DNA of 64,000 nucleotides, taken from contig NC_087062.1 of NCBI RefSeq assembly GCF_963678635.1, positions 45,843,758 through 45,907,757 of the forward strand, written 5' to 3'. Under the pieces are notes generated by a model. The model ran no database searches, was not told the DNA's origin, and saw only the letters and a list, made by a program, of their open reading frames with translations. Below are positions 43,758 to 55,109 of the stretch, in pieces. The stretch comes from Symsagittifera roscoffensis. Taxonomy: Eukaryota > Xenacoelomorpha > Acoela > Convolutidae. Each line of letters opens with the position of its first letter. The stretch's first letter is position 1. Position numbers and translations under genes: made by a program.

Positions 43758-44949
43758 AAATTTGTAAGAGATTATGTAGTAAATTTGTATACGATGCTGT
43801 GAATTATTACATTTTCTCTGTAATTACCCTTTTTTTCCAAAATTCTTTTTAAACGCTACGTTTGGGTTAACAATATTTTGTTTTTGATTAAGGAAACATT
43901 TAGAATCTGGAACATTGCCAAAATCGAGCGCTATAATTTTTTTCTCGAAACATCATCTTACCATCTGAAACTCTGAAACCTATATGCTATTTTGTAACAT
44001 TGGAAAATCTATTCCCACCTAATACATCAATAATATTTACCCATTAAAAACGCGCGCCAAAATTTTTTTGCAAAAAAACTAGACATTTCACACAAAATTC
44101 AAAAAATACCGCTTTTCTTACCATTCTTTTACCATCACTCAAACCATGAAAACTTATCAGTTTTTCTATCTATCCCTATCTCAATACACTGGGAAATTTA
44201 TTCCTTATGTTTATCAATGGAATTTGAAGTTTTGTCATTGAGTGGTATTGTCACTCATTGACAAAACTTCAATTTCATTGATACATTCCACAGTGAACAT
44301 TCAAAACAATGCGATCATTTAATTTGACAAAAAATAATTTAGTATTAATAGTGAATTGGTTTATTTAGTGAGTTGGTCTCTTCTCCGTGTTGTTCCATTC
44401 ATTTATTCTCCGTGTTTTTCGTTTTTTTTTTTGGAGAAAAAAGATGCAGAAAATCAGTAAAAGTACTGATTGATTTTTTTATACTGAGTCAAATATTGGC
44501 ATTGCCAAAATAAGTTTTTATTAAACTTTTCTTCACCAATAAAAGTATCATTTCTCTGAGTTCAAAAATTAAAGCTAATTTACCTGCAAATTTAGATAAA
44601 TATTTCAGTAGTGATCAATTTTCGTAAAATTATGGCGGTTTAATGATTGCCATTTTGCCCAATTTGGGACAATTAGTGCTGTTAACGCCTAAGCAAAGAT
44701 TTAACCCCCCCCCCAAAAATCAATTCAAGCTGAAATGAGGAAAGCTATTTGGCGTATTTATTTGGTTGCTGTTTACTAATTATATTACTTTATACTTTAT
44801 ATAGCTGGGAGGGCATGATTTTGAAGGAAAAAAAAACTTTTATTTTTTTCTCATTTTTTTTTGAAAATTTAGATCCTTGTTTTAAAGAAAACACAAAACT
44901 CCATCGACTCTAAAATCAGTCAAATCTTTCAAGTCTGTAATGATGTTGA
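43758..44949. other. AT-rich spacer after the polymerase fragment
   Basis: No gene seen. Holds a strong hairpin (44212-44283) and, near 44630-44700, a diverged match to the start of the 1.28-kb tandem repeat (TTTGGGACAATTAGTGCT against TTTGGGATAATTTGTGCT). If a Polinton end survives, it would be in here, but no terminal repeat was identified. Confidence 0.5.
44212..44283. repeat. Near-perfect 72-nt hairpin
   Basis: Arms of about 32-33 nt, from TATCAATGGAATTTGAAG to its complement CTTCAATTTCATTGATA, with two or three mismatches and a loop GTATTGT. Could be a foldback element or a hairpin RNA. Confidence 0.85.
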
Positions 44950-46609
44950 TTTTCAAGGATTTTTACGCTTTTGCTCTCAAAAGCGGCCCATTATAGCTCA
45001 GCCTGATTTTTTTTAGCTCTAAGTGATTTGAGAAACAGTTTATCTTTCTGACTAACGAAGAAACCGAGGAACCATTATGCTCGGGGTGGTTTGTTTTGAT
45101 CAGACCAGTTTTACAAAACTCTGGTTCCTCGGTGGATAGATCTCTTGATCTGCATGGGCCCAGCCCGGTGGTTACAACACTACAGTAACCTACCACGAGT
45201 CTGATTAAAATGCTCAACTTATAGTTTACACGCGGCGAATTATATCGCACTACAAAATCATTCCAAATTGAATTGAGGCAGGTAATTAATTTGAAAAATT
45301 CCATACACAACTCAGTTTTTAACACCTAAAATTTGGTAATATCAGCCTTTAAATCGTAGGTTTTCCCGAAATTATCAATTCCATACCAATTAAATGGCGG
45401 TATGAATAATCAAGGTTTTGCCCTGATACGATCAGCCTTTATCCGACTTTCAAAAAAAAGACGAAATAGTTTTTTTCTGCAGACCAATATGGATTTTACA
45501 AGTAGCCATTTTTACTGGATTTATTTTATATCATTTGAAAGTTTTGTTATCTTGAGTTAAAATATTTTAAATCTTGGGCAAAAAAATTACCTTGTTTTTA
45601 TTTTTTGTAAAAGTAAGGGTGCTTAAGCCTTGCCAGTGTGAGATGATTCAGAGGTGACAGGTTTAGAGTGTATCCAGAGGAAAAGGTTATGGCGCTTCAA
45701 GAACTTAGTTTCACTGCCGGAAATGTGCCTTTTTGCTATTGCTGTGCGACACAAAAATTGTTCGAGCATTTCTAATTATCTTTTAAAGGTTACGTATGGC
45801 AAAAACACATAAAATTTAAGAAAGGTTAGCGTGCGCCCAGAAAGACAATTTTGAGGAACTATTTTTTCAAAAAGGACCAAAAGCAATTTTTGCGCGTTTT
45901 CTGAAAATACTCTAACCGTAAAAATCGACTTTTGTAAATCAATTTAAAGTTTCTTATCTAAAACTCATAAACTCGATTTTGTTGACCTTCCAGAGTTTTG
46001 ATGACTTTTAGTGGAAAAATTCGAAGATCTGCCACTTTTAATTTGCAAGCTTAAGAATTTTGTTTTAGTTCATTTTATCGCATTTTTTTTATATCAGCAC
46101 TATAATAGCTTGTCCAGCACTATAATAGCTTGAGATTAGAGAAAAATTGCGTCAACAAAAAACAATCCAATCCAATGAATTAGTTCATCAAAAAAAATCA
46201 ATAACCCAAATATTTGTTGAGCGAGAGAAAATTAAAAAAACACGTTTTGAAAACACCCTGTATCCAGACTCCTCTATGGTAGAAAAAGCGTTGTCTTATA
46301 TTTTTGAAGCATAAACTTGTTTAAGATGCCTTGTTTTTGCCATAAAACCAAATTTAAAAGAAAAATAATTTTTTTTAAAACTTTACAAGCGCCGCATTTT
46401 TTTCAAAATTTGAAACGCGTTGGGAAAAGAAGAAACGCTTAGTTTCAAGAAATTGAAATTAAACGGTTCTTTTAATTGAAATTAAAAGGTTTTGTGCAAG
46501 AAAGGTCCACAAAACAGCAAGTCAGCGAGCAGAAAAACAGAAACAGTTTACTTGAAAACTAAATATTTAAACGCCAAAATATATATTTTGCATTGACATT
46601 AGCATAGCA
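44950..46609. repeat. Repeat R1, copy 2
   Basis: Matches 41310-42930 with scattered substitutions and small indels. It has two instead of three CACTATAATAGCTTG units, and about 60 extra bases near 46450. Ends at AGCATAGCA, as does copy 1. Confidence 0.75.
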
Positions 46610-47923
46610 AGTTTGGGTGTTTTGCAAGTGATCCTGAGTGAATAGATCTTGTCCTCGGCTGGAACAAAATCCTAGAAATTCGAAACCAAAAATGTAATTC
46701 GAAACCATTGGAAATCAAAAATGCATTGGAAACCACTGGAAATCAAAAAAATTGCAGAATGGAAATATATAGATCGAAACACGTTACAATAAGATTAAAT
46801 TCAAAAACTAAAATTGAATTTAGATTTTGATCAGGGATAAAATAGCTGACATCTAAAGGCAAGGTAGGTTTTAGATACAATTGATTAGTGATGCTTGTTT
46901 TTGTTTCCATCGCCAAATGCAATTTGGCCGTTGAAGCAAAATCCATCAAATTGAGCTTGATTCCGCAGTCTAGTAGCCCAAGTTGCTTCAAAGTCAAGGC
47001 AAAATGCAAAACAAGGAGCTAAATTTCGCTTCCACCGGCAATGTGGAGTCCACCTCATTTGTCTTCGAAATTCACGTCAAAAAAGAGTTGTCGAAACTTT
47101 TTGTCCTTCATTTAATAATTGATATCACGAAAAAGAGCCTCAGAATGTTTTCTAGCGAGGGCTTCAAAAGTTTTCAGAGGAGAGTTTGGCGTCGTTATGG
47201 GTGTGGTTGATCTACAAAGAAGATTTTTGCTCGTAAAGTTTTTATTCTAAGAAAAAGGAAAAATAGGAGAACTCAATTCAAGTACCGTAATAACACATAT
47301 TCAGCTTTGATTCAAGTATATTGAAAGCAAAGGTCGATCAGCGCATTCCATGACAATTTTTCAGCAGTGAATCGATTGTTAACAGAAAACTCTGAACTAA
47401 CATTCTCAGTGCCAAAAATATTTATTTTTCGAAAGTAAATAAGAGCAAAAGTAGATAAAATTGAGAAACTCTCTTCGAAACTCTCTCGGAAAAGTGAAAT
47501 TAATTTGACCACGGTTCAGACTTTCACAGAAAATGCGACAACTTTTGCTGTCCGAGATCAAATGTAAAACAAGTAAAGAAAAAACTTTTAAGTTTGCACT
47601 AAAGATCTAGAGGAATATTCAGGACTTTGCATTGAAGTGCGAGGAGCTTTTTTTTGCTAAAAATATTTTGAAAATTGGCTCCTTGAAATCAAATGTGAAA
47701 ATACATCTTACATTCAATTATTATTTGCAATGTTTTTGGGATTTGAAAAAAGCCAACTTGGTCTTCCCCTGGATTAATTTATGCGCGCTTTTAAGATTTT
47801 ATTCACATTGCGGAAAACGTAACGCGAATTACTTATGTGCGGCGAATTATCCCTCACTACAAATTCGTCCTTAATTTAATTGTGGCTGGTTAATTGGTCC
47901 CTGTAAATTTCGGCTTGATCATT
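46610..47923. other. Unassigned region with a short tandem repeat
   Basis: At 46678-46750 about three imperfect units of a GGAAATCAAAAATGCATT type occur. A plus-strand frame at 46983-47210 (75 residues, LNFASTGNVESTSFVFEIHV) is open but unsupported by homology. At 47840-47897 lies a diverged copy of a motif also present in R1 and in the following tandem repeat. No recognised gene. Confidence 0.4.
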
Positions 47924-49201
47924 GATGTTGTCCAAAATTTATACTTTTTCAAAAAAAATTCCCAAAAAATAATCGACCTTTTCCCTTTCCATTCTGCTTG
48001 TTTTTTTTTGCTATTATATGTTTCGAAGAACACTCACTACCTTTAATGGAGTGAAACTGCCACTCTAGTTGAAAACTGCCTGTTTGGCCGATTTGTGATA
48101 ATTTGTGCTATTAACGCGTTAGCGGTAAATTTCATCCGTCTTAAGAATCGTTCCACATTGGATTGAGGCATCCTCCTTGGTATGTTTTATGTTTTGATAT
48201 ATACAAAATTCATGAATTTTTACCTTATATATCGTGAGGGGGAAAGGATTTTTCATTTTTTAAATTTCATGAATTAATTTAAATTAAAATACTCCATAGA
48301 AAAAAATGTAGTCAAAAAATTCAATGCTTTGCTTTGATCTGAGCAGTCTTATTGTCCTTTGAAATCATTTCATTTTTTAAAAGCAATTCATATGATGAAA
48401 AAAAAAATTTTAAAAAGGCCGACAAAACATGTCAACCTTGATACTGTTTTCGAACATAAATTGTGGCGAGCGTGGGAGTTTTCTTAGAGAATACAAAAAG
48501 AGAATAGTTTTTTTTTCAAATGCTTGTAACTTGTTTTTAAAATTTTTGTGGATTTGTTTGTTATTCGCTGGAATTTTTTTCAGAGCTCTCCCAAAACTTT
48601 ACGAAGGATTTTTTTCGTTACTAATTTTTTTGCCACCAGCAAGCTTTTTTGAGCATTTATTGAGAGTTTTGACTAGAATGTTTTAGCTCTGACTTAAAAG
48701 AAGGGTTTAGAAGCCATTATTTAGCTAAGAAGTGACCGAACTTTCTTGCCTAAGTAGGCGCGAATTGATCATTTTTTTCAGTGGCATGTTTTCAAAAAAA
48801 GTAAAATAAACTTTTATTGCAGCTGACCAATTTTTAGAGAATCTGGTTAACAGTGCCGTTTATATGCAATTATGAGAAACTGCTGGCCAAAATATTGCAT
48901 TTTTCTGCATACGCTCTCTCTAAAATTTTTAAAGGATGGCGTCAAATATTTATTTAGTTTCAGAGTCACTTGGCTGGAATGGATGTCGTTGAATAATTCC
49001 ATAGTTAAAACCCTATAGATGGACAAGAAATCCTCTTAGAACTCCCCAAATCCTCTGCCCCCAAACATGCTACTTGACCTAAAATTTGGCAGGGAGACAA
49101 TTTGTAACAGGCGACAAATCGTAACACGCGACAATTCGTAACCAGTGAAAACTCGTAACAAATCATTGGCAAGTATAATTCGCTCCGCTGTGCATGCATC
49201 T
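47924..49201. repeat. 1.28-kb tandem repeat, unit 1
   Basis: Starts GATGTTGTCCAAAATTTATA. Followed head to tail by units 2 and 3 with very high identity; differences are mainly in poly-A/T runs. No convincing gene inside. Its right end holds a run of GCGACAATTCGTAAC-like 15-bp repeats. Confidence 0.92.
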
Positions 49202-50482
49202 GATGTTGTCCAAAATTTATACTATTTCAAAAAAAATTCCCAAAAAATAATCGATTTTTTCCCTTTCCATTCTGCTTGTTTTTTTTTTTTGCTATTATAT
49301 GTTTCGAAGAACACTCACTACCTTTAATGGAGTGAAACTGCCACTCTAGTTGAAAACTGCCTGTTTGGCCGATTTGGGATAATTTGTGCTATTAACGCGT
49401 TAGCGGTAAATTTCATCCGTCTTAAGAATCGTTCCAAATTGGATTGAGGCATCCTCCTTGGTATGTTTTATGTTTTGATATATACAAAATTCATGAATTT
49501 TTACCTTATATATCGTGAGGGGGAAAAGATTTTTTATTTTTTAAATTTCATGAATTAATTTAAATTAAAATACTCCATAGAAAAAAATGTAGTCAAAAAA
49601 ATTCAATGCTTTGCTTTGATCTGAGCAGTCTTATTATCCTTTGAAATCATTTCATTTTTAAAAGCAATTCATATGATGAAAAAAGAAAATTTTAAAAAGT
49701 CCGACAAAACATGTCAACCTTGATACTGTTTTCGAACATAAATTGTGGCGAGCGTGGGAGTTTTCTTAGAGAATACAAAAAGAGAATAGTTTTTTTTCAA
49801 ATGCTTGTAACTTGTTTTTAAGTTTTTTGTGGATTTGTTTATTATTCGCTGGAATTTTTTTCAGAGCTCTCCCAAAACTTTACGAAGAATTTTTTTCGTT
49901 ACTAATTTCTTCGCCACCAGCAAGCTTTTTTGAGCATTGGTCAGAGTTTTGACTAGAATGTTTTAGCTCTGACTTAAAAGAAGGGTTTAGAAGCCATTAT
50001 TTAGCTAAGAAGTGACCAAACTTTCTTGCCTAAGTAGGCGCGAATTGATCATTTTTTCAGTGGCATGTTTTCAAAAAAAAAGTAAAATAAACTTTTATTG
50101 CAGCTGACCAATTTTTAGAGAATCTGGTTAACAGTGCCGTTTATATGCAATTATGAGAAACTGCTGGCCAAAATATTGCATTTTTCTGCATACGCTCCCT
50201 CTAAAATTTTTATAGGATGGCGTCAAATATCTATTTAGTTTCAGAGTCACTTGGCTGGAATGGATGTCGTTGAATAATTCCATAGTTAAAACCCTATAGA
50301 TGGACAAGAAATCCTCTTAGAACTCCCCAAATCCTCTGCCCCCAAACATGCTACTTGACCTAAAATTTGGCAGGGAGACAATTTGTAACAGGCGACAAAT
50401 CGTAACACGCGACAATTCGTAACCAGTGAAAACTCGTAACAAGTCATTGGCAAGTATAATTCGCTCCGCTGTGCATGCATCT
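49202..50482. repeat. 1.28-kb tandem repeat, unit 2
   Basis: Second unit, 1281 bp. Compared with unit 1 it has substitutions such as GAGCATTGGTCAG near 49935, shared with unit 3, so units 2 and 3 are the closer pair. Confidence 0.92.
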
Positions 50483-51765
50483 GATGTTGTCCAAAATTTA
50501 TACTTTTTCAAAAAAAAAATTCCCAAAAAATAATCGATCTTTTCCCTTTCCATTCTGCTTGTTTTTTTTTGCTATTATATGTTTCGAAGAACACTCACTA
50601 CCTTTAATGGAGTGAAACTGCCACTCTAGTTGAAAACTGCCTGTTTGGCCAATTTGGGATAATTTGTGCTATTAACGCGTTAGCGGTAAATTTCATCCGT
50701 CTTAAGAATCGTTCCAAATTGGATTGAGGCATCCTCCTTGGTATGTTTTATGTTTTGATATATACAAAATTCATGAATTTTTACCTTATATATCGTGAGG
50801 GGGAAAGGATTTTTCATTTTTTAAATTTCATGAATTAATTTAAATTAAAATACTCCATAGAAAAAAATGTAGTCAAAAAAATTCAATGCTTTGCTTTGAT
50901 CTGAGCAGTCTTATTGTCCTTTGAAATCATTTCATTTTTTAAAAGCAATTCATATGATGAAAAAAGAAAATTTTAAAAAGTCCGACAAAACATGTCAACC
51001 TTGATACTGTTTTCGAACATAAATTGTGGCGAGCGTGGGAGTTTTCTTAGAGAATACAAAAAGAGAATAGTTTTTTTTCAAATGCTTGTAACTTGTTTTT
51101 AAGTTTTTTGTGGATTTGTTTATTATTCGCTGGAATTTTTTTCAGAACTCTCCCAAAACTTTACGAAGGATTTTTTTCGTTACTAATTTCTTCGCCACCA
51201 GCAAGCTTTTTTGAGCATTGGTCAGAGTTTTGACTAGAATGTTTTAGCTCTGACTTAAAAGAAGGGTTTAGAAGCCATTATTTAGCTAAGAAGTGACCAA
51301 ACTTTCTTGCCTAAGTAGGCGCGAATTCATCATTTTTTTCAGTGCCATGTTTTCAAAAAAAAGTAAAATAAACTTTTATTGCAGCTGACCAATTTTTAGA
51401 GAATCTGGTTAACAGTGCCGTTTATATGCAATTATGAGAAACTGCTGGCCAAAATATTGCATTTTTCTGCATACGCTTCCTCTAAAATTTTTATAGGATG
51501 GCGTCAAATATCTATTTAGTTTCAGAGTCACTTGGCTGGAATGGATGTCGTTGAATAATTCCATAGTTAAAACCCTATAGATGGACAAGAAATCCTCTTA
51601 GAACTCCCCAAATCCTCTGCCCCCAAACATGCTACTTGACCTAAAATTTGGCAGGGAGACAATTTGTAACAGGCGACAAATCGTAACACGCGAAAATTCG
51701 TAACCAGTGAAAACTCGTAACAAGTCATTGGCAAGTATAATTCGCTCCGCTGTGCATGCATCTGA
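50483..51765. repeat. 1.28-kb tandem repeat, unit 3
   Basis: Third unit, ending at TGTGCATGCATCTGA, after which sequence diverges. Confidence 0.92.
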
Positions 51766-51875
51766 CACGAGAGGAACACTGCGGATAAATCAGTGTTCGC
51801 AACTTAATTTACTGTTACGAATTGTCGCTCGCTACGAATTGTCGCCTTTTATGAGTTGTCGCCTCACGCTAACAA
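51655..51875. repeat. Inverted pair of 15-bp repeat clusters at the array edge
   Basis: On the left, GCGACAAATCGTAAC-like words occur four times (51657-51722). On the right, the complement GTTACGAATTGTCGC and variants occur three times (51815-51870). The two clusters could fold together or form the sub-terminal repeats of a transposon. The left cluster is in every 1.28-kb unit, the right one only here. Confidence 0.7.
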
Positions 51876-52237
51876 TTGCATTTTTGTTCGAGTTCGATCA
51901 GCCAAACTAATTTGTTAATGCGCCAAACCATTGAGAAAAATTTTGAGTTTACTTGGCAATTATTGGATATAAGGAAATAGTACCCAAAAATGGATGGAGA
52001 CCCTTTTCAAAAAAATGGCATACAAAACCGCCTTAACACGCTATTGGACAAGAGCAACAATTAATTTTTGGAAATTCAATATACAAAAAACATCTAAGAT
52101 GCAAAAAACTTTGCACAAAAGTTGACTCGTACAGAACTTTTCTCACAATTTCAAGTCTGATCATACAATTGTCAAACACTCGCTTTTTCCAGCTTTGTAC
52201 ATATCTGTTTCACAGGTGATCACTTCTGCCGTTTGCA

Positions 52238-52383
52238 GACTATACCTGAGTCAGACCTGACTATACCTGGTCATAACAGAATTATATCTGGTCAGAGATG
52301 ACTATATCTGATCAGACATGACAATACCTGAGTCAGACATGACTATAATTGGTCAGACATGACTTTATCTGGTCAGACATGAC
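52238..52383. repeat. 20-21-bp minisatellite
   Basis: Seven units of the type GACTATATCTGGTCAGACAT. Confidence 0.88.
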
Positions 52384-52401
52384 GTGTTTTCTGTACATAA
52401 A

Positions 52402-52403
<2 letters not shown>

Positions 52404-52441
<38 letters not shown>
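52404..52441. repeat. (AT)19 microsatellite
   Basis: 38 uninterrupted bases of alternating A and T. Confidence 0.97.
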
Positions 52442-52444
<3 letters not shown>

Positions 52445-53351
52445 TTATTAGAAGTAAACCATTTTCTGTTCTGAAAAACAAAAAAAATGGTTTTTCTTAT
52501 ATTATTTTTTCAACAGAAATTGAAGTTTTCGTCAACTGTCTTGTTTTTCGATAAATATGACTCTTGAATTGTTAGCTGTTAACAGCGCCGTATTTTTTTC
52601 TTTTGATATACATCAGGCAACCTGGGATTGATTGATTGCAGGTTGCCGGCATGCTCTTTTACAACAATGAAGATTTTAGGAAATTTTTAAAAGCTACCTA
52701 AATCGATTCCCCCAGTTGTCTGGAATTGAATTACAGTGATTACGAAAATTCTTTTTTATGATTGATGCACATGCTGATAACCTGCAACCAACCAAACCCA
52801 AATAATATGAAATGAATATCTTCAAGAGCTGACTGTTATTTCAGATATTCCAGATTTTGTTCCGATTATTTTACTCTGAGTTCTAGTTTTGCTTCTTTTC
52901 AGAAACTTTCCATTATGAGTTTATCTAAACAACTTTTATCCTCTCTTTTATGCAATTATGAGAACGGTTTTATTGGAGCTTCATCATCGCAAAGAAAACC
53001 TCGTCAGTTAGAGCAGGCGGTGAGGGGATTAGATTAGTGGGTGTGGGGTAGTTTCACAAATTGCAGTGAAAATTCATTGAACCGCGGCAATATGCAAAAA
53101 AAACAATCCCATTAAATGATTTATATCATCAATTTTGTCGAGTTTTTGCTGCCAATGGCAGAACTTTCAATGGCTACTAGTTTCAACGGAAAAAACCAAG
53201 AGAAGATTGATGAAGCTTAAAGCAAACAATTAATTCTGATAAACTTGTTTCAGTTTGTTTCCGATTTTGATTGTCAACCGTCTATAATTGATCAGTTGAT
53301 AAATTGAGTTTGGCCTACGGAGTTTTTAAAAAACACTTTTGATTATATTGG

Positions 53352-53665
53352 TCAGGTATAATCAGATCTCGTTTTGGTAAGAACTTGTACTATCAGGTCT
53401 GATCCTGCCTGGTCGAATTATGATCATGAAGTATGATCAGGTATGATCATATCTGCTCAAGGTTTGATCATGCAATTTCAGGCATGATAATGTCTGGTCC
53501 AGGTATGATCATGTAAAGTTAGGTAAGATCATGTCTGGTCCAGGTATGATCATGTAAAGTCAGGTATGATCATGTCTACTTCAGGTAATTGCAGACATGA
53601 GCAAGTCTGGCCCAGGTATGATCAGGCCTGTCCTAGGTGTATTTCAGATCTGATCATATCTGACT
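53352..53665. repeat. 20-21-bp minisatellite around TATGATCATGTCTGGTC
   Basis: A dozen or more degenerate units, with a 41-bp double unit visible at 53495-53580 (alternating TGTCTGGTCCAGG and TGTAAAGTCAGG). Words resemble the reverse complement of the 52238 array. Confidence 0.85.
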
Positions 53666-53793
53666 CAAGATCTGACTTTTTTCCATAGTTATCCTTTTTT
53701 TCCTAGTTCAGACATGTACAGGGAAAAAAGAGTCATTCCACAGGACTTGAATGTCTAGGTTTAAACGTAACTACAAATTTTAGTACGGGCTAC

Positions 53794-54465
53794 CTGCATT
53801 TGCAAGATCTGTCAAAATGCTCATAATATTTGCAGCAGCTGATCCGTCCAATCCAGACAGAGGCTCGTCCAGAAACAAGATCCAGGGCTCCCTTAGTAGT
53901 TCCAACGCAATACTAAGTCGTGTCTTCTGACCAGTGGAGAGACCGCGGAATAATTCTCCGCCTATTCTCGTATCTTTACATGATTCCAGTCCAACTCTGG
54001 TCAGAACTCTTGCGACTTGTTGATACTTGTCAAACTATCCGCTTTTTTTCAATAACCCACACTCCACGCTCTAACTTCATCAAGTTGGGTAGACATGATA
54101 CCCCTGATAACCAGAACTTGGATAGAACTCCTTTTGAGTTTTTTGATTGTAAGAAATGCTAGTCTCGGTCTTTTTCCTAGCAAAACATGTTTTTTATATT
54201 ATTTCAAATGATTTTTGGCGTGTATCAAATTCGAAATTGTTGACAATATCTTATTAAATGAACGACTCTAAGTTAATTTATCTTAAAATGCTGATTTTGA
54301 CGCTAGAAACCAGTTTGGGTAGCGATGGGTCACTGGAAAAGAAGTGGCCTTCGGCATGTTTCTCGGGATGCAGAGGCCAGCCGCAAACATCATTGTTTCC
54401 TGTACTGTGAAAATTTCGTAGAACACATCCTTATTGGCCACATAAGAGGTGTACGCTCGGAACTT
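53794..54465 (-). CDS. ABCG-like ABC transporter, two internal exons
   Basis: The nucleotide-binding domain of an ABC transporter, probably of the ABCG/White half-transporter family (ATP-driven export of lipids or other small molecules across a membrane). Exon 54465-54334 follows an acceptor TTTCTGTTGCAG and encodes KFRAYTSYVANKDVFYEIF, then TVQETMMFAAGL, the segment after the Q-loop. A phase-0 intron with donor GTGACC and acceptor GGATAG (299 bp) joins it to exon 54034-53794. That exon carries QQVARVLTRVGLESCKDTRI, the ABC signature as LSTGQKTRLSIALELL (LSTGQ in place of LSGGE), Walker B ILFLDEP and the D-loop SGLDGS, ending before a GTAGCC donor. No stops. The Walker A exon and the membrane domain were not found nearby, so this is either part of a gene with long introns or a fragment. 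Confidence 0.8.
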
Positions 54466-54635
54466 CTGCAACAGAAATGTCACTCGAATTGAATTAGTTT
54501 TTGAGTTCCCCGACTTAAAAATGTTTTTTGACAAACATGAAAATTGGAATGGAGGCTGAAGAACACATGCTCTTTCAAATGTATTTACAAATCAACGAAT
54601 TTGATTAGGTCAACACAGGCTGGCTTCTAAACAAT

Positions 54636-54830
54636 ATTAGATAAGACCGGCGCGACCCAATATAGGACATTCTAAATCGGTGCAACTAAGTATTAGAAAA
54701 TTCAGAACGAGGCTACCAAATCTTAGCAATTCAAGACCAGCGCGACTTTAAAAAAATCGGCATGGCGCAAATTTGCCAATCCGACACCGGCGCAAAAGAA
54801 AACATAGTAACCGCAAAGGGCGAGACCAAA
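54636..54830. repeat. Degenerate ~29-bp GC-richer repeat
   Basis: About six units with the recurring words GACCGGCGCGAC, TCGGTGCAAC, ACCAGCGCGAC and CACCGGCGCAA at 29-40-bp intervals. More GC-rich than the surroundings. Confidence 0.6.
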
Positions 54831-55109
54831 AACAAAGCGGCGCTGGCAAAGCTTTTTCTTAACTCGCACCAAAGTTGTTTTTGAGTCGTGCTGCCCAAGG
54901 CCGAATCGAAATTTTTTGAGTTTGTCGCAGATTCTGCACAAAAGACTTGAAAATGGTTTTTCAATTCTTGCTCTTTTGGAACACAGATTCAGACATGTTA
55001 AAACATTCCAAATATAAGCTGACTGAAATCAACCCACTATCGAATATACACATTGTCGCGGAACTATAACTTGAATGTAGATCTTGCGTTTTTTTTGTTA
55101 TCCGCGACT

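Larger units (their letters stand above)
51876..53793. other. Non-coding region with satellites
   Basis: Contains the arrays listed separately at 52238, 52404 and 53352 and a small hairpin at 52616-52647 (GGCAACCTG with its complement CAGGTTGCC). Near 52580 and 52950 short words resemble parts of the 1.28-kb unit (TGCAATTATGAGAA). No gene seen. Confidence 0.5.

Noticed and set aside
49005-51779. ORF starting MHAQRSELYLPM repeated in each 1.28-kb unit
   Set aside because: Short, carried only by the repeat, runs through the 15-bp repeat cluster, and has no homology that I recognise.
54840-54870. GAGKAF-like P-loop in the + strand near the transporter exons
   Set aside because: Wrong strand and surroundings for the transporter; chance match in a GC-richer repeat.
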